The notes beneath the pieces are model-generated. The model was not told the DNA's origin and did no database searches. It saw only the letters and a program-made list of their open reading frames with translations. Below, in pieces: positions 34,056-41,904 of a stretch of DNA of 64,000 nt. The position numbers and the translations under genes are program-made. How positions within the stretch are numbered: position 1 is the stretch's first letter; each line of letters begins with the position of its first letter. The stretch is from Breoghania sp. (lineage in GTDB: Bacteria; Pseudomonadota; Alphaproteobacteria; Rhizobiales; Stappiaceae): contig NZ_OY771475.1 of NCBI RefSeq assembly GCF_963674635.1, positions 3,410,001-3,474,000 on the forward strand, in the 5' to 3' direction.

Positions 34056-34486
34056 AGAACTTTCCGCTCATGGAGGGTCGGCGTTTCCGCGACCCTGACC
34101 GGCCAGGGAGGTTGCCGGCACCTTTGTTCGTTCGTCTTGTCTTGCGGTATCCGCCCGTCGCTCGCAAGCGGCGCCAGAAGTCGGATATCGCAACGCGGCG
34201 CGACACTGGCCGCAAGTCCCATGTGTGTCAAGCGCGCTCGTAATGCAAGTGAGATATGGGGCGCGCCAAACGGTGAAAGCGAGTTCGGTTCTTTTCCGCA
34301 GTTACGAGCTGTGGGCTGCGCGAGGACGCGGATGTTCCCGCGGGGATGGCAAGGGGACGCCAGGGAAGGCAAGGCGGATGCAAGGGCAGACCGGGCGGAT
34401 GCGCGGGCAGGCCGGAGCGATGCAAGGGGCCCGGTGCGTTTCCGGTCTTGCTGGCAATTTCCGTCACTGCCCGGTGCTGCGTCCCA
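34056..34486. other. 431-bp gene-free region upstream of accA
   Basis: Open frames here are short and lack family resemblance. The part near 34320-34440 is purine-rich and contains a degenerate 21-nt tandem repeat. The part near accA (34056-34320) is ordinary GC-rich sequence in which no clear promoter can be singled out. Confidence 0.5.
34373..34435. repeat. Three-unit 21-nt degenerate tandem repeat
   Basis: Units begin GGCGGATGCAAGGGCAG (34373), GGCGGATGCGCGGGCAG (34394) and GAGCGATGCAAGGGGCC (34415), with a 21-nt period. The first two differ at only a few positions; the third is more diverged. Because 21 is a multiple of three, it keeps a 7-codon frame on the plus strand (repeating R-M-x-G-Q), but no supported gene covers it. 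Confidence 0.75.
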
Positions 34487-35380
34487 TCAGCGCGCCGCGC
34501 GGCGTTTGTCCATCTCGCGCAGCGTCATTTTCCGCGCTTCCACCACGATGTCGCCGCTCATGGTGCGAAGCGAAATGCGGTAGGGCACCAGAAGCGGTTC
34601 GTCTGCCACCGGTGCCAGCCAGATCTCGATGTGCTTGTTGTCGGCCATGTATTGAACCGACTTCTTTGCCGGGCGATGGCCGGCAACCGGTATCCAGCGC
34701 GCACCGCACACGATAACGGGGCCATCATAGCCGCGCCCGGAGACGTTTTCCGTGCGCCGATAGGAAAGCTGCACGTCATAGCGCTGCCAACCGTCGAAGA
34801 TCGGCAGGCGGCGGTTGCAGGCTTCGGGCGACAGGCTGTCCCGCTTGCGCGCGATCGGCATGATGGCGGCGGAGAGCGGGTCGACCACATTGTAACGGTG
34901 GCGCTTCGTGACGGGAATGCGATCCGGCCGCTTCTTGAGCTGAGGGCTCACCGCGAAATCCTGCACGTTGCCCTGGCCCATATGGATGGCGACGCGGGAG
35001 GAGATCTTCGATTCTTCCGCCATCATCGAATAGCGGGTGGGAACCACGTGGGAGCCACGCAGGCGACCGGTGCTTTCCGCGTTGGACTTGGAAGCCACGA
35101 AAACGCCAACCAGACCCGAGGTGCGCATGCCCATGCGGGCCTCATAGGCGTTGCCCTTGATATCCACGGACAGGTCGCCCTTGGCGAAGGTCAGGCCGGA
35201 AAAGGAAATGTCGTAGCTGGCGCCAAGCCGGGTGCCGCGGGAGGCCGCATCGGCGGGCGCGGCCGCGGCAAGAACCAGGGGAGCGAGCAGGCCGAGCCCG
35301 GCAACTGCGGCCACAAATGGCCGGCATGGGCGTGTGCGTGCGGCATTGAAAACGGTCATGCGATCGGGAATCCTGAACAC
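34487..35380 (-). CDS. DUF3108 periplasmic protein
   Basis: About 297 residues, with a signal peptide (FVAAVAGLGLLAPLVLAAAA, cleavage near ADA) and a DUF3108 domain of unknown function. Seen are ASYDISFSGLTFAKGDLSVDIKGNAYEARM, repeated beta-strand patterns, RRLPIFDGWQRYDVQLSYR and a C-terminal EIWLAPVADEPLLVPYRISL. The fold resembles lipid-carrier-like beta proteins, but this is inference. GTG 35380 was chosen because CGGAGG lies 8 nt upstream; ATG 35359 is the alternative. It diverges from rpmB, as is often seen in Hyphomicrobiales. Confidence 0.8.
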   Translation of the reverse strand: MFRIPDRMTVFNAARTRPCRPFVAAVAGLGLLAPLVLAAAAPADAASRGTRLGASYDISFSGLTFAKGDLSVDIKGNAYEARMGMRTSGLVGVFVASKSNAESTGRLRGSHVVPTRYSMMAEESKISSRVAIHMGQGNVQDFAVSPQLKKRPDRIPVTKRHRYNVVDPLSAAIMPIARKRDSLSPEACNRRLPIFDGWQRYDVQLSYRRTENVSGRGYDGPVIVCGARWIPVAGHRPAKKSVQYMADNKHIEIWLAPVADEPLLVPYRISLRTMSGDIVVEARKMTLREMDKRRAAR

Positions 35381-35783
35381 GCTCAAGTCCTCCGTTCGGA
35401 CGTTGCTGCGACAAGGTAGCCTTTCCGCCGCTTTGGCGGAATAGGTTTTCACCGTGGCGCAACCCGCCGGGACGGTGTGATTAAGCCTCAATTCTTGCTG
35501 CTTATGGTAACCGGAAGCTTAACATTCGGTATCCGGGGCGCATTCGCCATCCATTTTGGCGCGGACCCGCTTTCGGTCTTGACGCCGCGGGGGGGCATCA
35601 CTATACCGAGGCGACTTTCCGACAGGCCGGACCTGGCGAGATGGACCTCCACGTCCACTCCTGTTGCCCTTATGGGTGGCGCGGCCAATCCGGAGCCTGA
35701 ACCTTCAGCCGAATTTTCCGGCTTTGACGAGATCATTGCGAAGCGCATGTGTGGCTTCGCGAAGCAATAAAAAGGGTGTTCCC
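35381..35783. other. 403-bp region between DUF3108 gene and rpmB
   Basis: It holds a hairpin TTCCGCC (35423-35429) / GGCGGAA (35435-35441) followed by TAGGTTTT, a GTG-initiated open frame at 35477-35770 that I do not trust, and a second hairpin just before rpmB (35738-35760). Promoters for both flanking genes must be here; none is clear enough to mark. Confidence 0.5.
35738..35760 (+). promoter_or_regulatory. Leader hairpin upstream of rpmB
   Basis: GCGAAGC (35738-35744) and GCTTCGC (35754-35760) form a perfect 7-bp stem with a 9-nt loop, ending 23 nt before the rpmB start and 13 nt before its AAAGGG ribosome-binding sequence. A translational control element for L28 is possible. A second GAAGC follows and could compete for pairing. 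Confidence 0.45.
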
Positions 35784-36077
35784 ATGGCCCGACGGTGCGA
35801 ACTCACCGGCAAGGACGTGATGACCGGCAACAACGTCAGCCACGCGAACAACAAGTCGCGTCGCCGCTTTCTGCCGAATCTGTGCAACGTCACGCTCATG
35901 AGCGAGACGCTTGGCCGTTCGTTCAGCCTGCGCATCTGTGCGCATGCGCTGCGTTCGGTGGAGCATCGCGGCGGTCTCGACGCGTTCCTGGCCAAGGCCA
36001 AGACCGACGAACTGTCGCTGAAGGCCGCTCAGCTGAAGCGCGAAATCAAGCGCAAGCAGCAGGCTGCCACCGCCTAA
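35784..36077 (+). CDS. rpmB: 50S ribosomal protein L28
   Basis: Large-subunit ribosomal protein, 97 residues. It starts MARRCELTGKDVMTGNNVSHANNKSRR, diagnostic for L28, and has the alphaproteobacterial C-terminal extension ending in KREIKRKQQAATA. The zinc-binding cysteine pattern of some L28 paralogues is reduced here to isolated Cys residues. The ATG at 35784 follows AAAGGG. It stands alone rather than paired with rpmG, as usual in this class. Confidence 0.98.
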   Translation: MARRCELTGKDVMTGNNVSHANNKSRRRFLPNLCNVTLMSETLGRSFSLRICAHALRSVEHRGGLDAFLAKAKTDELSLKAAQLKREIKRKQQAATA

Positions 36078-36188
36078 GTTGGTTCTTTCCCGGCGCGGGC
36101 CTGACCGCACGGGGCAGACCTCCAGACCTTCGAAACCCGGTATGCCGGGCGTCGTGGGCGCTGAGGCGAGACGATTGTAAGAGTTTTT

Positions 36189-36230
36189 GCATGCGGCGGG
36201 CGTTCGGTAAAACGGGCGCGCGCCGCATGC
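36189..36230 (+). promoter_or_regulatory. 10-bp hairpin in the leader of the queuosine-precursor transporter gene
   Basis: GCATGCGGCG (36189-36198) and CGCCGCATGC (36221-36230) are exact reverse complements around a 22-nt loop, ending 25 nt before ATG 36256. The loop contains GGTAAAACGGG. Such transporters can be under preQ1 riboswitches, but I do not see the conserved preQ1 core, so only a structured leader is claimed. Confidence 0.45.
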
Positions 36231-36255
36231 GCATGTTCAAAGGAAAGTGGCTCGG

Positions 36256-36900
36256 ATGACCCGGACGCAGCCTTTAACCGTCCGTTCGCTGGCCCTTGGC
36301 GTGACCGCCATGGCGCTGGTTGTTCTGGCGTCCAATATTCTGGTTCAGTATCCGTTCCAGATGACCGTCGGCGGCTATGATCTGGCCGACCTGCTCACCT
36401 GGGGCGCCTTCACCTATCCTGCAGCCTTTCTCGTGACGGATCTGACGAACCGCCGGTTCGGGGCGGTTGCTGCGCGCTGGGTGGTGTTTGTCGGTTTCTG
36501 TGTGGCGGTCGCGCTGTCGGTCACGCTCTCCAACCCGCGCATTGCACTGGCATCCGGCTCGGCCTTTCTGGCCGCCCAGATGCTCGACGTCTTTGTTTTC
36601 GACCGCCTGCGCCGCAGTTCCTGGTGGAAGGCTCCGTTTCTCTCGTCCTTCCTTGGCTCCGTGCTCGACACGATCCTGTTCTTCGGGATTGCGTTTTCGA
36701 TGGCGTTCGCATTTCTGGGGCATGGCGACGCGTTTGCGACCGATCAGGCGCCGCTTCTGGGCCTCTTCAACATCGAAGCGCCGCGCTGGATTTCCTGGGC
36801 GGTCGGCGATTTCTCGGTGAAGATGCTCGTCTCCCTGACGCTGCTTGCGCCCTATCGCCTGCTGATGCAGGTGATCCGGCCGATGCCTGCGGTCGTGTGA
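36256..36900 (+). CDS. yhhQ: VUT/YhhQ-type queuosine precursor transporter
   Basis: A 214-residue inner-membrane protein with six or seven helices, of the VUT family (E. coli YhhQ), which imports 7-deazaguanine precursors (preQ0/preQ1) for tRNA queuosine. Family features include VLASNILVQYPFQ (about 24-36), FTYPAAFLVTDLTNRRFG (about 54-71), SAFLAAQMLDVFVFDRLRR and DTILFFGIAFSMAF. ATG 36256 is preferred to GTG 36247 because the AAAGGAAAG site would otherwise overlap the start. It has a structured leader and a strong terminator. Confidence 0.88.
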   Translation: MTRTQPLTVRSLALGVTAMALVVLASNILVQYPFQMTVGGYDLADLLTWGAFTYPAAFLVTDLTNRRFGAVAARWVVFVGFCVAVALSVTLSNPRIALASGSAFLAAQMLDVFVFDRLRRSSWWKAPFLSSFLGSVLDTILFFGIAFSMAFAFLGHGDAFATDQAPLLGLFNIEAPRWISWAVGDFSVKMLVSLTLLAPYRLLMQVIRPMPAVV

Positions 36901-36928
36901 GGCGCGCTTTCCTTGACGACAGGGCCTG

Positions 36929-36962
36929 AAAAAAAGGCGCGGGGGCAACCCGCGCCTTTTTT
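36929..36962. terminator. Bidirectional intrinsic terminator
   Basis: A7 (36929-36935), then GGCGCGGG (36936-36943), loop GGCAA, CCCGCGCC (36949-36956) and six T (36957-36962). The stem is perfect and flanked by A- and T-runs, so it can stop transcription from the plus-strand transporter gene and from the minus-strand GFA gene that converge on it. Confidence 0.92.
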
Positions 36963-36988
36963 GTAGGTGCTTTGTATGTGCGCGCCCT

Positions 36989-37390
36989 TCAGGCCGTTTC
37001 GTTGCCGGGGAGCCTGACGAGCTCATCGAGCCAGGGGGCTTCAGATCGGCACCATGCCTTGCGCACGGGCTTGATGTCATGGCGTTGGGTCACCAGGCCC
37101 CATCGCAGCGCCATCATGCCCGCATCCGCGCCCACCCCGCGCGAATAGACGGGGGCGCCGCATTCGCCACAGAAGGTCTGTTGACGGGGGCGCCCGCTTT
37201 CTGCGGTCTTCATGTAGATCTTCGGCTCGCCTGAAAGCGTCACCTTGTCGGCTGCGACCACGATCACGATCCGATACGGAGATCCGCTGAGGACCTGGCA
37301 GTCGGTGCAGTTGCAGACATAGACCGCGTCCGGGTCCATGTCCGCTTCAAAGGTGATGGCGCCGCAATGGCAGCCCCCGTCAATACGCAT
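36989..37390 (-). CDS. GFA/CENP-V family zinc-binding protein
   Basis: A 133-residue protein with the glutathione-dependent formaldehyde-activating (GFA) fold. Two zinc sites are seen in GGCHCGAITFEA (about residues 6-17), CNCTDCQVLSG (about 26-36) and TFCGECGAPVYS (about 72-83). Most family members are not proven to act on formaldehyde, and the substrate here is unknown. No formaldehyde or C1 gene adjoins it. It converges with yhhQ over a shared terminator. Confidence 0.87.
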   Translation of the reverse strand: MRIDGGCHCGAITFEADMDPDAVYVCNCTDCQVLSGSPYRIVIVVAADKVTLSGEPKIYMKTAESGRPRQQTFCGECGAPVYSRGVGADAGMMALRWGLVTQRHDIKPVRKAWCRSEAPWLDELVRLPGNETA

Positions 37391-37449
37391 GTCGGTTCCT
37401 CCCCGAAGCGGCGCCAGAGGCGCGTCAGGCGCTGTATCAGGCGCCAGGA

Positions 37450-38694
37450 TCAGTTCACGGCGGCGACATTTTCCACCAGCATGGCGATGCCCTGTCCGCC
37501 GCCAATGCAGGCCGACGCGATGCCATAGCGCAGGCCGGAGCGTTTCAGTTCGCGTGCAACCGTCAGCGACAGGCGCACCCCCGTCGCGCCCAGCGGATGG
37601 CCGATGGCGATGGCCCCGCCATTCACGTTGACCTTCGCCTCATCGAGCCCAAGCTCGCGAATGCAGGCGAGGATCTGCGCCCCGAAAGCCTCGTTGATCT
37701 CGATCCGGTCGATTTCGGAAAGCGGGACGCCGGTCAGCGCGCACAGACGGGCAATCGCAGGAGCCGGGCCGATGCCCATGATCTCCGGCGGGACGCCGAG
37801 CGAGACACCGGCCACAATGCGCGCAAGCGGCATTTTGCCGGCCTTCTCGGCATAGGCGGACGAGCACACCACCGCACCGGCCGCTCCGTCCACGACCGCA
37901 GAGGAATTGCCGCCTGTCTGAACGCCGCCAAAGGCCGGGCGGATCTTTGCCAGAACCTCGATGGGGGAGGGCCTGACGTGGCTGTCTTCCTCCACCGCCT
38001 CCACCTTGCGCGGCAGGCGGATGCCGCGGTCGTTGTAGCCCTCTAGCGCGAAGGTCTCGCTGGTAACGGGGGCGATTTCGTCATCGAAGAAACCGGAATC
38101 GCGGGCGGCAATGGCGCACTCGAAGGAGCGAACGGCGAAGGCATCCACCTCCTCGCGGGTGATCTGATAGCGTTTAGCGAGATTTTCCGCCGTATCGCCC
38201 ATGGTGCAGGAGCAGGCGGGGTCGAGCAGGGCTTCCCACAGGAAGTCCTTGAACTCCACCTGCCCCATGCGAAAGCCGCCGCGATGTGTATAGGCGGCGA
38301 TGGGGTTGCGGCTCATGGATTCGGCGCCGACGCACAGCGCGGCCTCGGCACGCCCGAGAGAGACCGTGTCGGCGGCCTGCATGACCACCTCGATGCCGGT
38401 GCCGCAGACCCGCTGGACAAGATGAGCGGGCACCTCCTGGGAAACGCCGCTATAGAGGCCCACATGGCGCGGAAGCATGTAGGCGTCATAGCTCGCCTGC
38501 GCCATGTTACCGCAAATGACGGAACCGATGTCGCCGGGATCGATGGCGCATTTCTCAAGCGCGGCGCGTCCGGCCTTGATGCCCAGATCGATGGGCGAGA
38601 TCAGTCCCAGCGCGCCGTTGTAGTCGACAAAGGGGGTGCGGGCGCCATCCAGCAGCCAGGCATCGGAAAAAGTGGAACAAAGGCCAGCGGCCAT
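37450..38694 (-). CDS. Thiolase (acetyl-CoA acetyltransferase family)
   Basis: A 414-residue thiolase. The nucleophilic cysteine is in QRVCGTGIEV (about residue 95), and the C-terminal catalytic segments are EINEAFGAQ (about 337), GGAIAIGHPLGATG (about 366-379) and CIGGGQG (about 398-404). The chain either condenses two acyl-CoAs or cleaves a 3-ketoacyl-CoA. The ATG at 38694 has GGAG 6 nt upstream. It lies 45 bp downstream of an acyl-CoA synthetase gene on the same strand, which argues for degradation of a carboxylic acid rather than PHB synthesis, but the substrate is not known. Confidence 0.92.
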   Translation of the reverse strand: MAAGLCSTFSDAWLLDGARTPFVDYNGALGLISPIDLGIKAGRAALEKCAIDPGDIGSVICGNMAQASYDAYMLPRHVGLYSGVSQEVPAHLVQRVCGTGIEVVMQAADTVSLGRAEAALCVGAESMSRNPIAAYTHRGGFRMGQVEFKDFLWEALLDPACSCTMGDTAENLAKRYQITREEVDAFAVRSFECAIAARDSGFFDDEIAPVTSETFALEGYNDRGIRLPRKVEAVEEDSHVRPSPIEVLAKIRPAFGGVQTGGNSSAVVDGAAGAVVCSSAYAEKAGKMPLARIVAGVSLGVPPEIMGIGPAPAIARLCALTGVPLSEIDRIEINEAFGAQILACIRELGLDEAKVNVNGGAIAIGHPLGATGVRLSLTVARELKRSGLRYGIASACIGGGQGIAMLVENVAAVN

Positions 38695-38739
38695 CGAAAA
38701 CTCCTTCGGGAAGTCTCTCGGGATTGCTTGGTCGTGGGA

Positions 38740-40617
38740 TCAGTCTATCTCGATGATGTCGGGTGGGCAGGCGACGTCATAGAGCCGCTCCACCAGCTCG
38801 GCACGGCGCGCCAGCACGGCGCGCTGATTGATGGAGCCCTTGTCGGTCACCTCTCCGGCATCGATACAAGGCGGCTCCTCCAGCACCAGGAGACGGCAGA
38901 TGCGGGTGGAGGAACCGGTGGCCTCACGCGCCATGGCGTCAAGCCGCTCCTTCAGCATTGTGCGCAGGGCGGGGTGGCGCAGAAGGGCCGCGGGTCTTGC
39001 CTCGGAGCCGAGGTCCGGCACAAGGGTGCGACAGGCCCCAAGGTCGGGAAAGACCATCGCCGTCACGTCGTCCCGGTTCAGCCCGGCAATGACCACGTCG
39101 CGCGCGAAAGGCGCGAAATGGTCGAGGAAACGCGCCCGCAGCGGGCCCACGCTGACCCAGGTTCCGGTCGCCAGCTTGAAGTCCTCCGCAACCCGGCCAT
39201 CGAAGAGGAAGCCCAGATTGGGGCGGCTCCGGTCGATGAATTTCAGCGCGTCGCCGAGCTTGTAATAGCCCTCCTCGTCGAAGGCCTTTGCGGTGTTCTT
39301 CTCGTCACGCCAGTATCCCGGGGTGATGTTGGGGCCTTTCAGGCGGGCCTCCATCTTTCCATCCACCGGCGCGAGCTTCAGCTCCAGTCCGGGAACCGGC
39401 ACACCCACATGGCCGGACGCCGTGGTCTCCGGTGAGCACGACAAGGCGAAGGGCGCGCTTTCGGTCGCGCCAAGACCGGTCAGCATGACGATCTTCTTGC
39501 CCGTTTCTCCAATCGCGATCCGGTCGAACTCATCCCACACAGGCTGAGCAAGGCCGGCACCGGCAAAGAAGGTGAGCTTGAGGCGCGCGAAGAACCGCTT
39601 TCGCAGGTCCGGTTCGGTCTTCAGATAGGGAATGAGGGCCTCATAGCCCTTGGGCACGTTGAAATAGACGGTCGGAGAGATCTCGCGCAGATTGCGCACC
39701 GTTTCCTCAATTCCCCCCGGCATCGGCTTGCCTTCATCGATATAGAGGGTCCCGCCGTTAAAGAGCACGAGGCCAACATTGTGGTTGCCGCCGAACGTGT
39801 GGTTCCAGGGCAGCCAGTCGACAATCACCGGCGGCTCTTCCTTGAGGAATTGCAGAACCGTGTTCAGCATCACCTGGTTGGCGCAGATCATCCGCTGGGT
39901 GTTGATGACGCCCTTGGGAAGCCCTGTGGAGCCGGAGGTGAAGAGAAACTTGGCGATGGTGTCCGGGCCCACGGCTTCATGCGCACGGTCCACATCCAGC
40001 GTTTCCGGCGTCTCGGTCAGCGTCTCGAACAGCGTGGTCTTCTCATCGCCCTTGCGCGTGACGACGAATTCGCGGTCGTCTGACGCCAGCGTCTGAAACG
40101 CGCGCGCGAAAGTCTCGCCATCGGAGGCGAAGATCAGTCCGGGCGTCAGTAGGCCAATGATGTGCTTGAGCTTCGCGTGGTCGGTTGAAAGCGTGGAATA
40201 GGCCGGCGAGATCGGCGCATAGGGAATGCCGGCATAGAGGCAGGCGAGGCCAAGCAGCGCGTGCTCGATGTCATTGCCCGACAGGATCGCAACCGGACGC
40301 TCCGGGCTCAGTCCCCGGTCGATCAACGCTTGCGCGAGACTGCGCACCAGGGCGCGGGTACGGCCGTAGGAGAGCTCGCGCCAGGCGCCGCCCTTTTCGG
40401 GATCGCGCATGGCGATGAAAGTGCGCTGAGGCGCCTGTCTCGCCCAGTGGTCGAGCCTTTCCGTGAGCTTGCCCGGATAGGGGCCGAGCTCGGCTTCTGG
40501 CTGAATATAGATTGTACCGTCATCGTGCTCATGGGTGTTGACGGTCAGATCCATCAACGCCACGTCACGATAGTCCTCGGACCGGAAAACCGGTTCGGCA
40601 AAGGCTTGAAGCGCCAT
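38740..40617 (-). CDS. Feruloyl-CoA synthetase-like acyl-CoA synthetase
   Basis: A roughly 625-residue AMP-forming ligase that activates an aryl or acyl acid with ATP and CoA. The P-loop is FTSGSTGLPKG (about 228-238), A5-type motif TGLGATESAP (about 375), and the late catalytic lysine in DKGSINQRAVL (about 590). Length and overall pattern match proteins labelled feruloyl-CoA synthase. The substrate is not proven: no hydratase/aldolase (ech) or vanillin dehydrogenase gene lies near, only a thiolase downstream. Start ATG 40617, or GTG 40623 two codons upstream, both behind GGGAGGG. Confidence 0.85.
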   Translation of the reverse strand: MALQAFAEPVFRSEDYRDVALMDLTVNTHEHDDGTIYIQPEAELGPYPGKLTERLDHWARQAPQRTFIAMRDPEKGGAWRELSYGRTRALVRSLAQALIDRGLSPERPVAILSGNDIEHALLGLACLYAGIPYAPISPAYSTLSTDHAKLKHIIGLLTPGLIFASDGETFARAFQTLASDDREFVVTRKGDEKTTLFETLTETPETLDVDRAHEAVGPDTIAKFLFTSGSTGLPKGVINTQRMICANQVMLNTVLQFLKEEPPVIVDWLPWNHTFGGNHNVGLVLFNGGTLYIDEGKPMPGGIEETVRNLREISPTVYFNVPKGYEALIPYLKTEPDLRKRFFARLKLTFFAGAGLAQPVWDEFDRIAIGETGKKIVMLTGLGATESAPFALSCSPETTASGHVGVPVPGLELKLAPVDGKMEARLKGPNITPGYWRDEKNTAKAFDEEGYYKLGDALKFIDRSRPNLGFLFDGRVAEDFKLATGTWVSVGPLRARFLDHFAPFARDVVIAGLNRDDVTAMVFPDLGACRTLVPDLGSEARPAALLRHPALRTMLKERLDAMAREATGSSTRICRLLVLEEPPCIDAGEVTDKGSINQRAVLARRAELVERLYDVACPPDIIEID

Positions 40618-40766
40618 GGACACGTCGCCCTCCCTGCTTGGTGTCCTGAAAAAATCGGCGGAATCGTTTCCTCCCGTCCGCCGTCAGAGAATGTTATGCG
40701 ACAGAACAATTATGTGCAATGCCAAACGTGCCTAATCCATACGAGTGACAGGCCGGGGCGGGAACG

Positions 40767-40818
40767 AAAAAGGCCCGCTCGAATGGCGACACCGGCGTGT
40801 CGGATTCGAACGGGCCTT
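40767..40818 (-). terminator. Strong terminator of the dpp operon
   Basis: AAGGCCCG...CGAAT (from 40770) pairs with ATTCG...CGGGCCTT (to 40818) with one mismatch, and inside it CGACAC pairs with GTGTCG. On the minus strand the stem is followed by five T (complement of 40767-40771). It lies 31 bp after the dppF stop codon and also separates the operon from the acyl-CoA synthetase gene. Confidence 0.9.
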
Positions 40819-40848
40819 CATGGCGTGAATTAAGGGGCGTAACCCGGG

Positions 40849-41904
40849 TCAGGCAGCGGGCTCGGAGGCCGCCTTTCCGGCCTCGTCGCTTTCCCACGGA
40901 CGATGGCACCAGCTCGTCGTGCCGCAGACGGTCTGCACCGGCGGCAGAGCCTGCTGGCACATGGCCGTGGCCTTGGGGCAGCGCGGATGGAAGGTGCAGC
41001 CGGGCGGCGGCGCAATCGGCGAAGGCAGCTCGCCGGTGAGCACGATGCGCTCGCGCTTGCCTTCCGGGTTCGCCACCGGCGTCGCCGACAGGAGGGCCTG
41101 CGTGTAGGGATGCTGCGGGCTTTCGAAGATCGCGTCCCGCGGCCCCTGTTCCACCGGGCGGCCCAGATACATCACCATCACCTCATCGGCGATGTAGCGC
41201 ACCACCGACAGGTCATGCGAGATGAACAGATAGGCCAAGTTGTAGCGCCGCTGGATCTCGCGAAGCAGGTTCAGAACCTGCGCCTGGATCGACACGTCCA
41301 GTGCGGAGGTCGGCTCGTCGAGGACAAGGATCGACGGGTCGAGCATCAGAGCGCGCGCAATGGCGATACGCTGCCGCTGGCCGCCGGAGAACATGTGCGG
41401 ATAGCGATCGTAATGCTCGGGGCGCAGGCCCACCTCGGCCATCATGGCGCGGGCCTTCTCTTCTCGTTCCTTGCGCGACAGGTTGGTATTGACGAGAAGC
41501 GGCTCCTCCAGCGCGGCGCCGATCTTCTGGCGCGGATTGAGGGAGCCATAGGGGTTCTGGAAGACGATCTGGACCTTGGAGCGCAGCGCCGAAAGCGCGT
41601 CCTTCGACGCACCCACGACATCGGTCTTGCCGATCTTGAGCGAGCCGCCGCTGGCGGGTTCGATCATGGTGACGACACGGGCGAGCGTGGACTTGCCACA
41701 GCCCGATTCCCCCACCACCGCCAGCGTCTTTCCGCGTTCCAGCGTGAAGCTCGCACCATCCACGGCTTTCAGCACCTTCGGCTTGCCGAAGGCGCCTTGC
41801 GGAATTTCGTAGTGGCGCTTGATGTCCTTTGCGACAAGGACCGTTTCACCCCGACGGGTTTCGCTGCGGGCGGTTTCCTGTTTCATGTCCGTTTCTGCCA
41901 TCAT
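40849..41904 (-). CDS. dppF: Peptide ABC transporter ATP-binding protein DppF
   Basis: ATPase subunit of an oligo/dipeptide importer, about 351 residues. Walker A GESGCGKSTLAR (about 65-76), Q-loop QNPYGSLNPR, signature FSGGQRQRIAIARAL, Walker B ILVLDEPTSALD and switch His in ISHDLSV are all present. The C-terminal oligopeptide/iron-sulfur-like extension has GCTFHPRCPKATAMC, the Cys pattern typical of DppD/DppF-type ATPases. The ATG at 41904 overlaps the dppD stop (ATGA); a second ATG follows directly. Last gene of the operon, followed by a strong terminator. Confidence 0.93.
   Translation of the reverse strand: MMAETDMKQETARSETRRGETVLVAKDIKRHYEIPQGAFGKPKVLKAVDGASFTLERGKTLAVVGESGCGKSTLARVVTMIEPASGGSLKIGKTDVVGASKDALSALRSKVQIVFQNPYGSLNPRQKIGAALEEPLLVNTNLSRKEREEKARAMMAEVGLRPEHYDRYPHMFSGGQRQRIAIARALMLDPSILVLDEPTSALDVSIQAQVLNLLREIQRRYNLAYLFISHDLSVVRYIADEVMVMYLGRPVEQGPRDAIFESPQHPYTQALLSATPVANPEGKRERIVLTGELPSPIAPPPGCTFHPRCPKATAMCQQALPPVQTVCGTTSWCHRPWESDEAGKAASEPAA

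Noticed and set aside
34056..34486. Possible small RNA or XerD remnant upstream of accA
   Set aside because: No tyrosine-recombinase residues, promoter-terminator pair or stable fold could be shown; only the 21-nt repeat stands out.
35477..35770. GTG-started 97-codon frame with a hydrophobic N-terminus upstream of rpmB
   Set aside because: It resembles a signal peptide at first, but there is no Shine-Dalgarno site, no family likeness in the rest, and it covers the region where the rpmB promoter and leader should be.
36189..36230. preQ1 riboswitch upstream of yhhQ
   Set aside because: The hairpin is real, but neither the preQ1-I A-rich tail and CU-AC loop pairing nor the preQ1-II core could be found.
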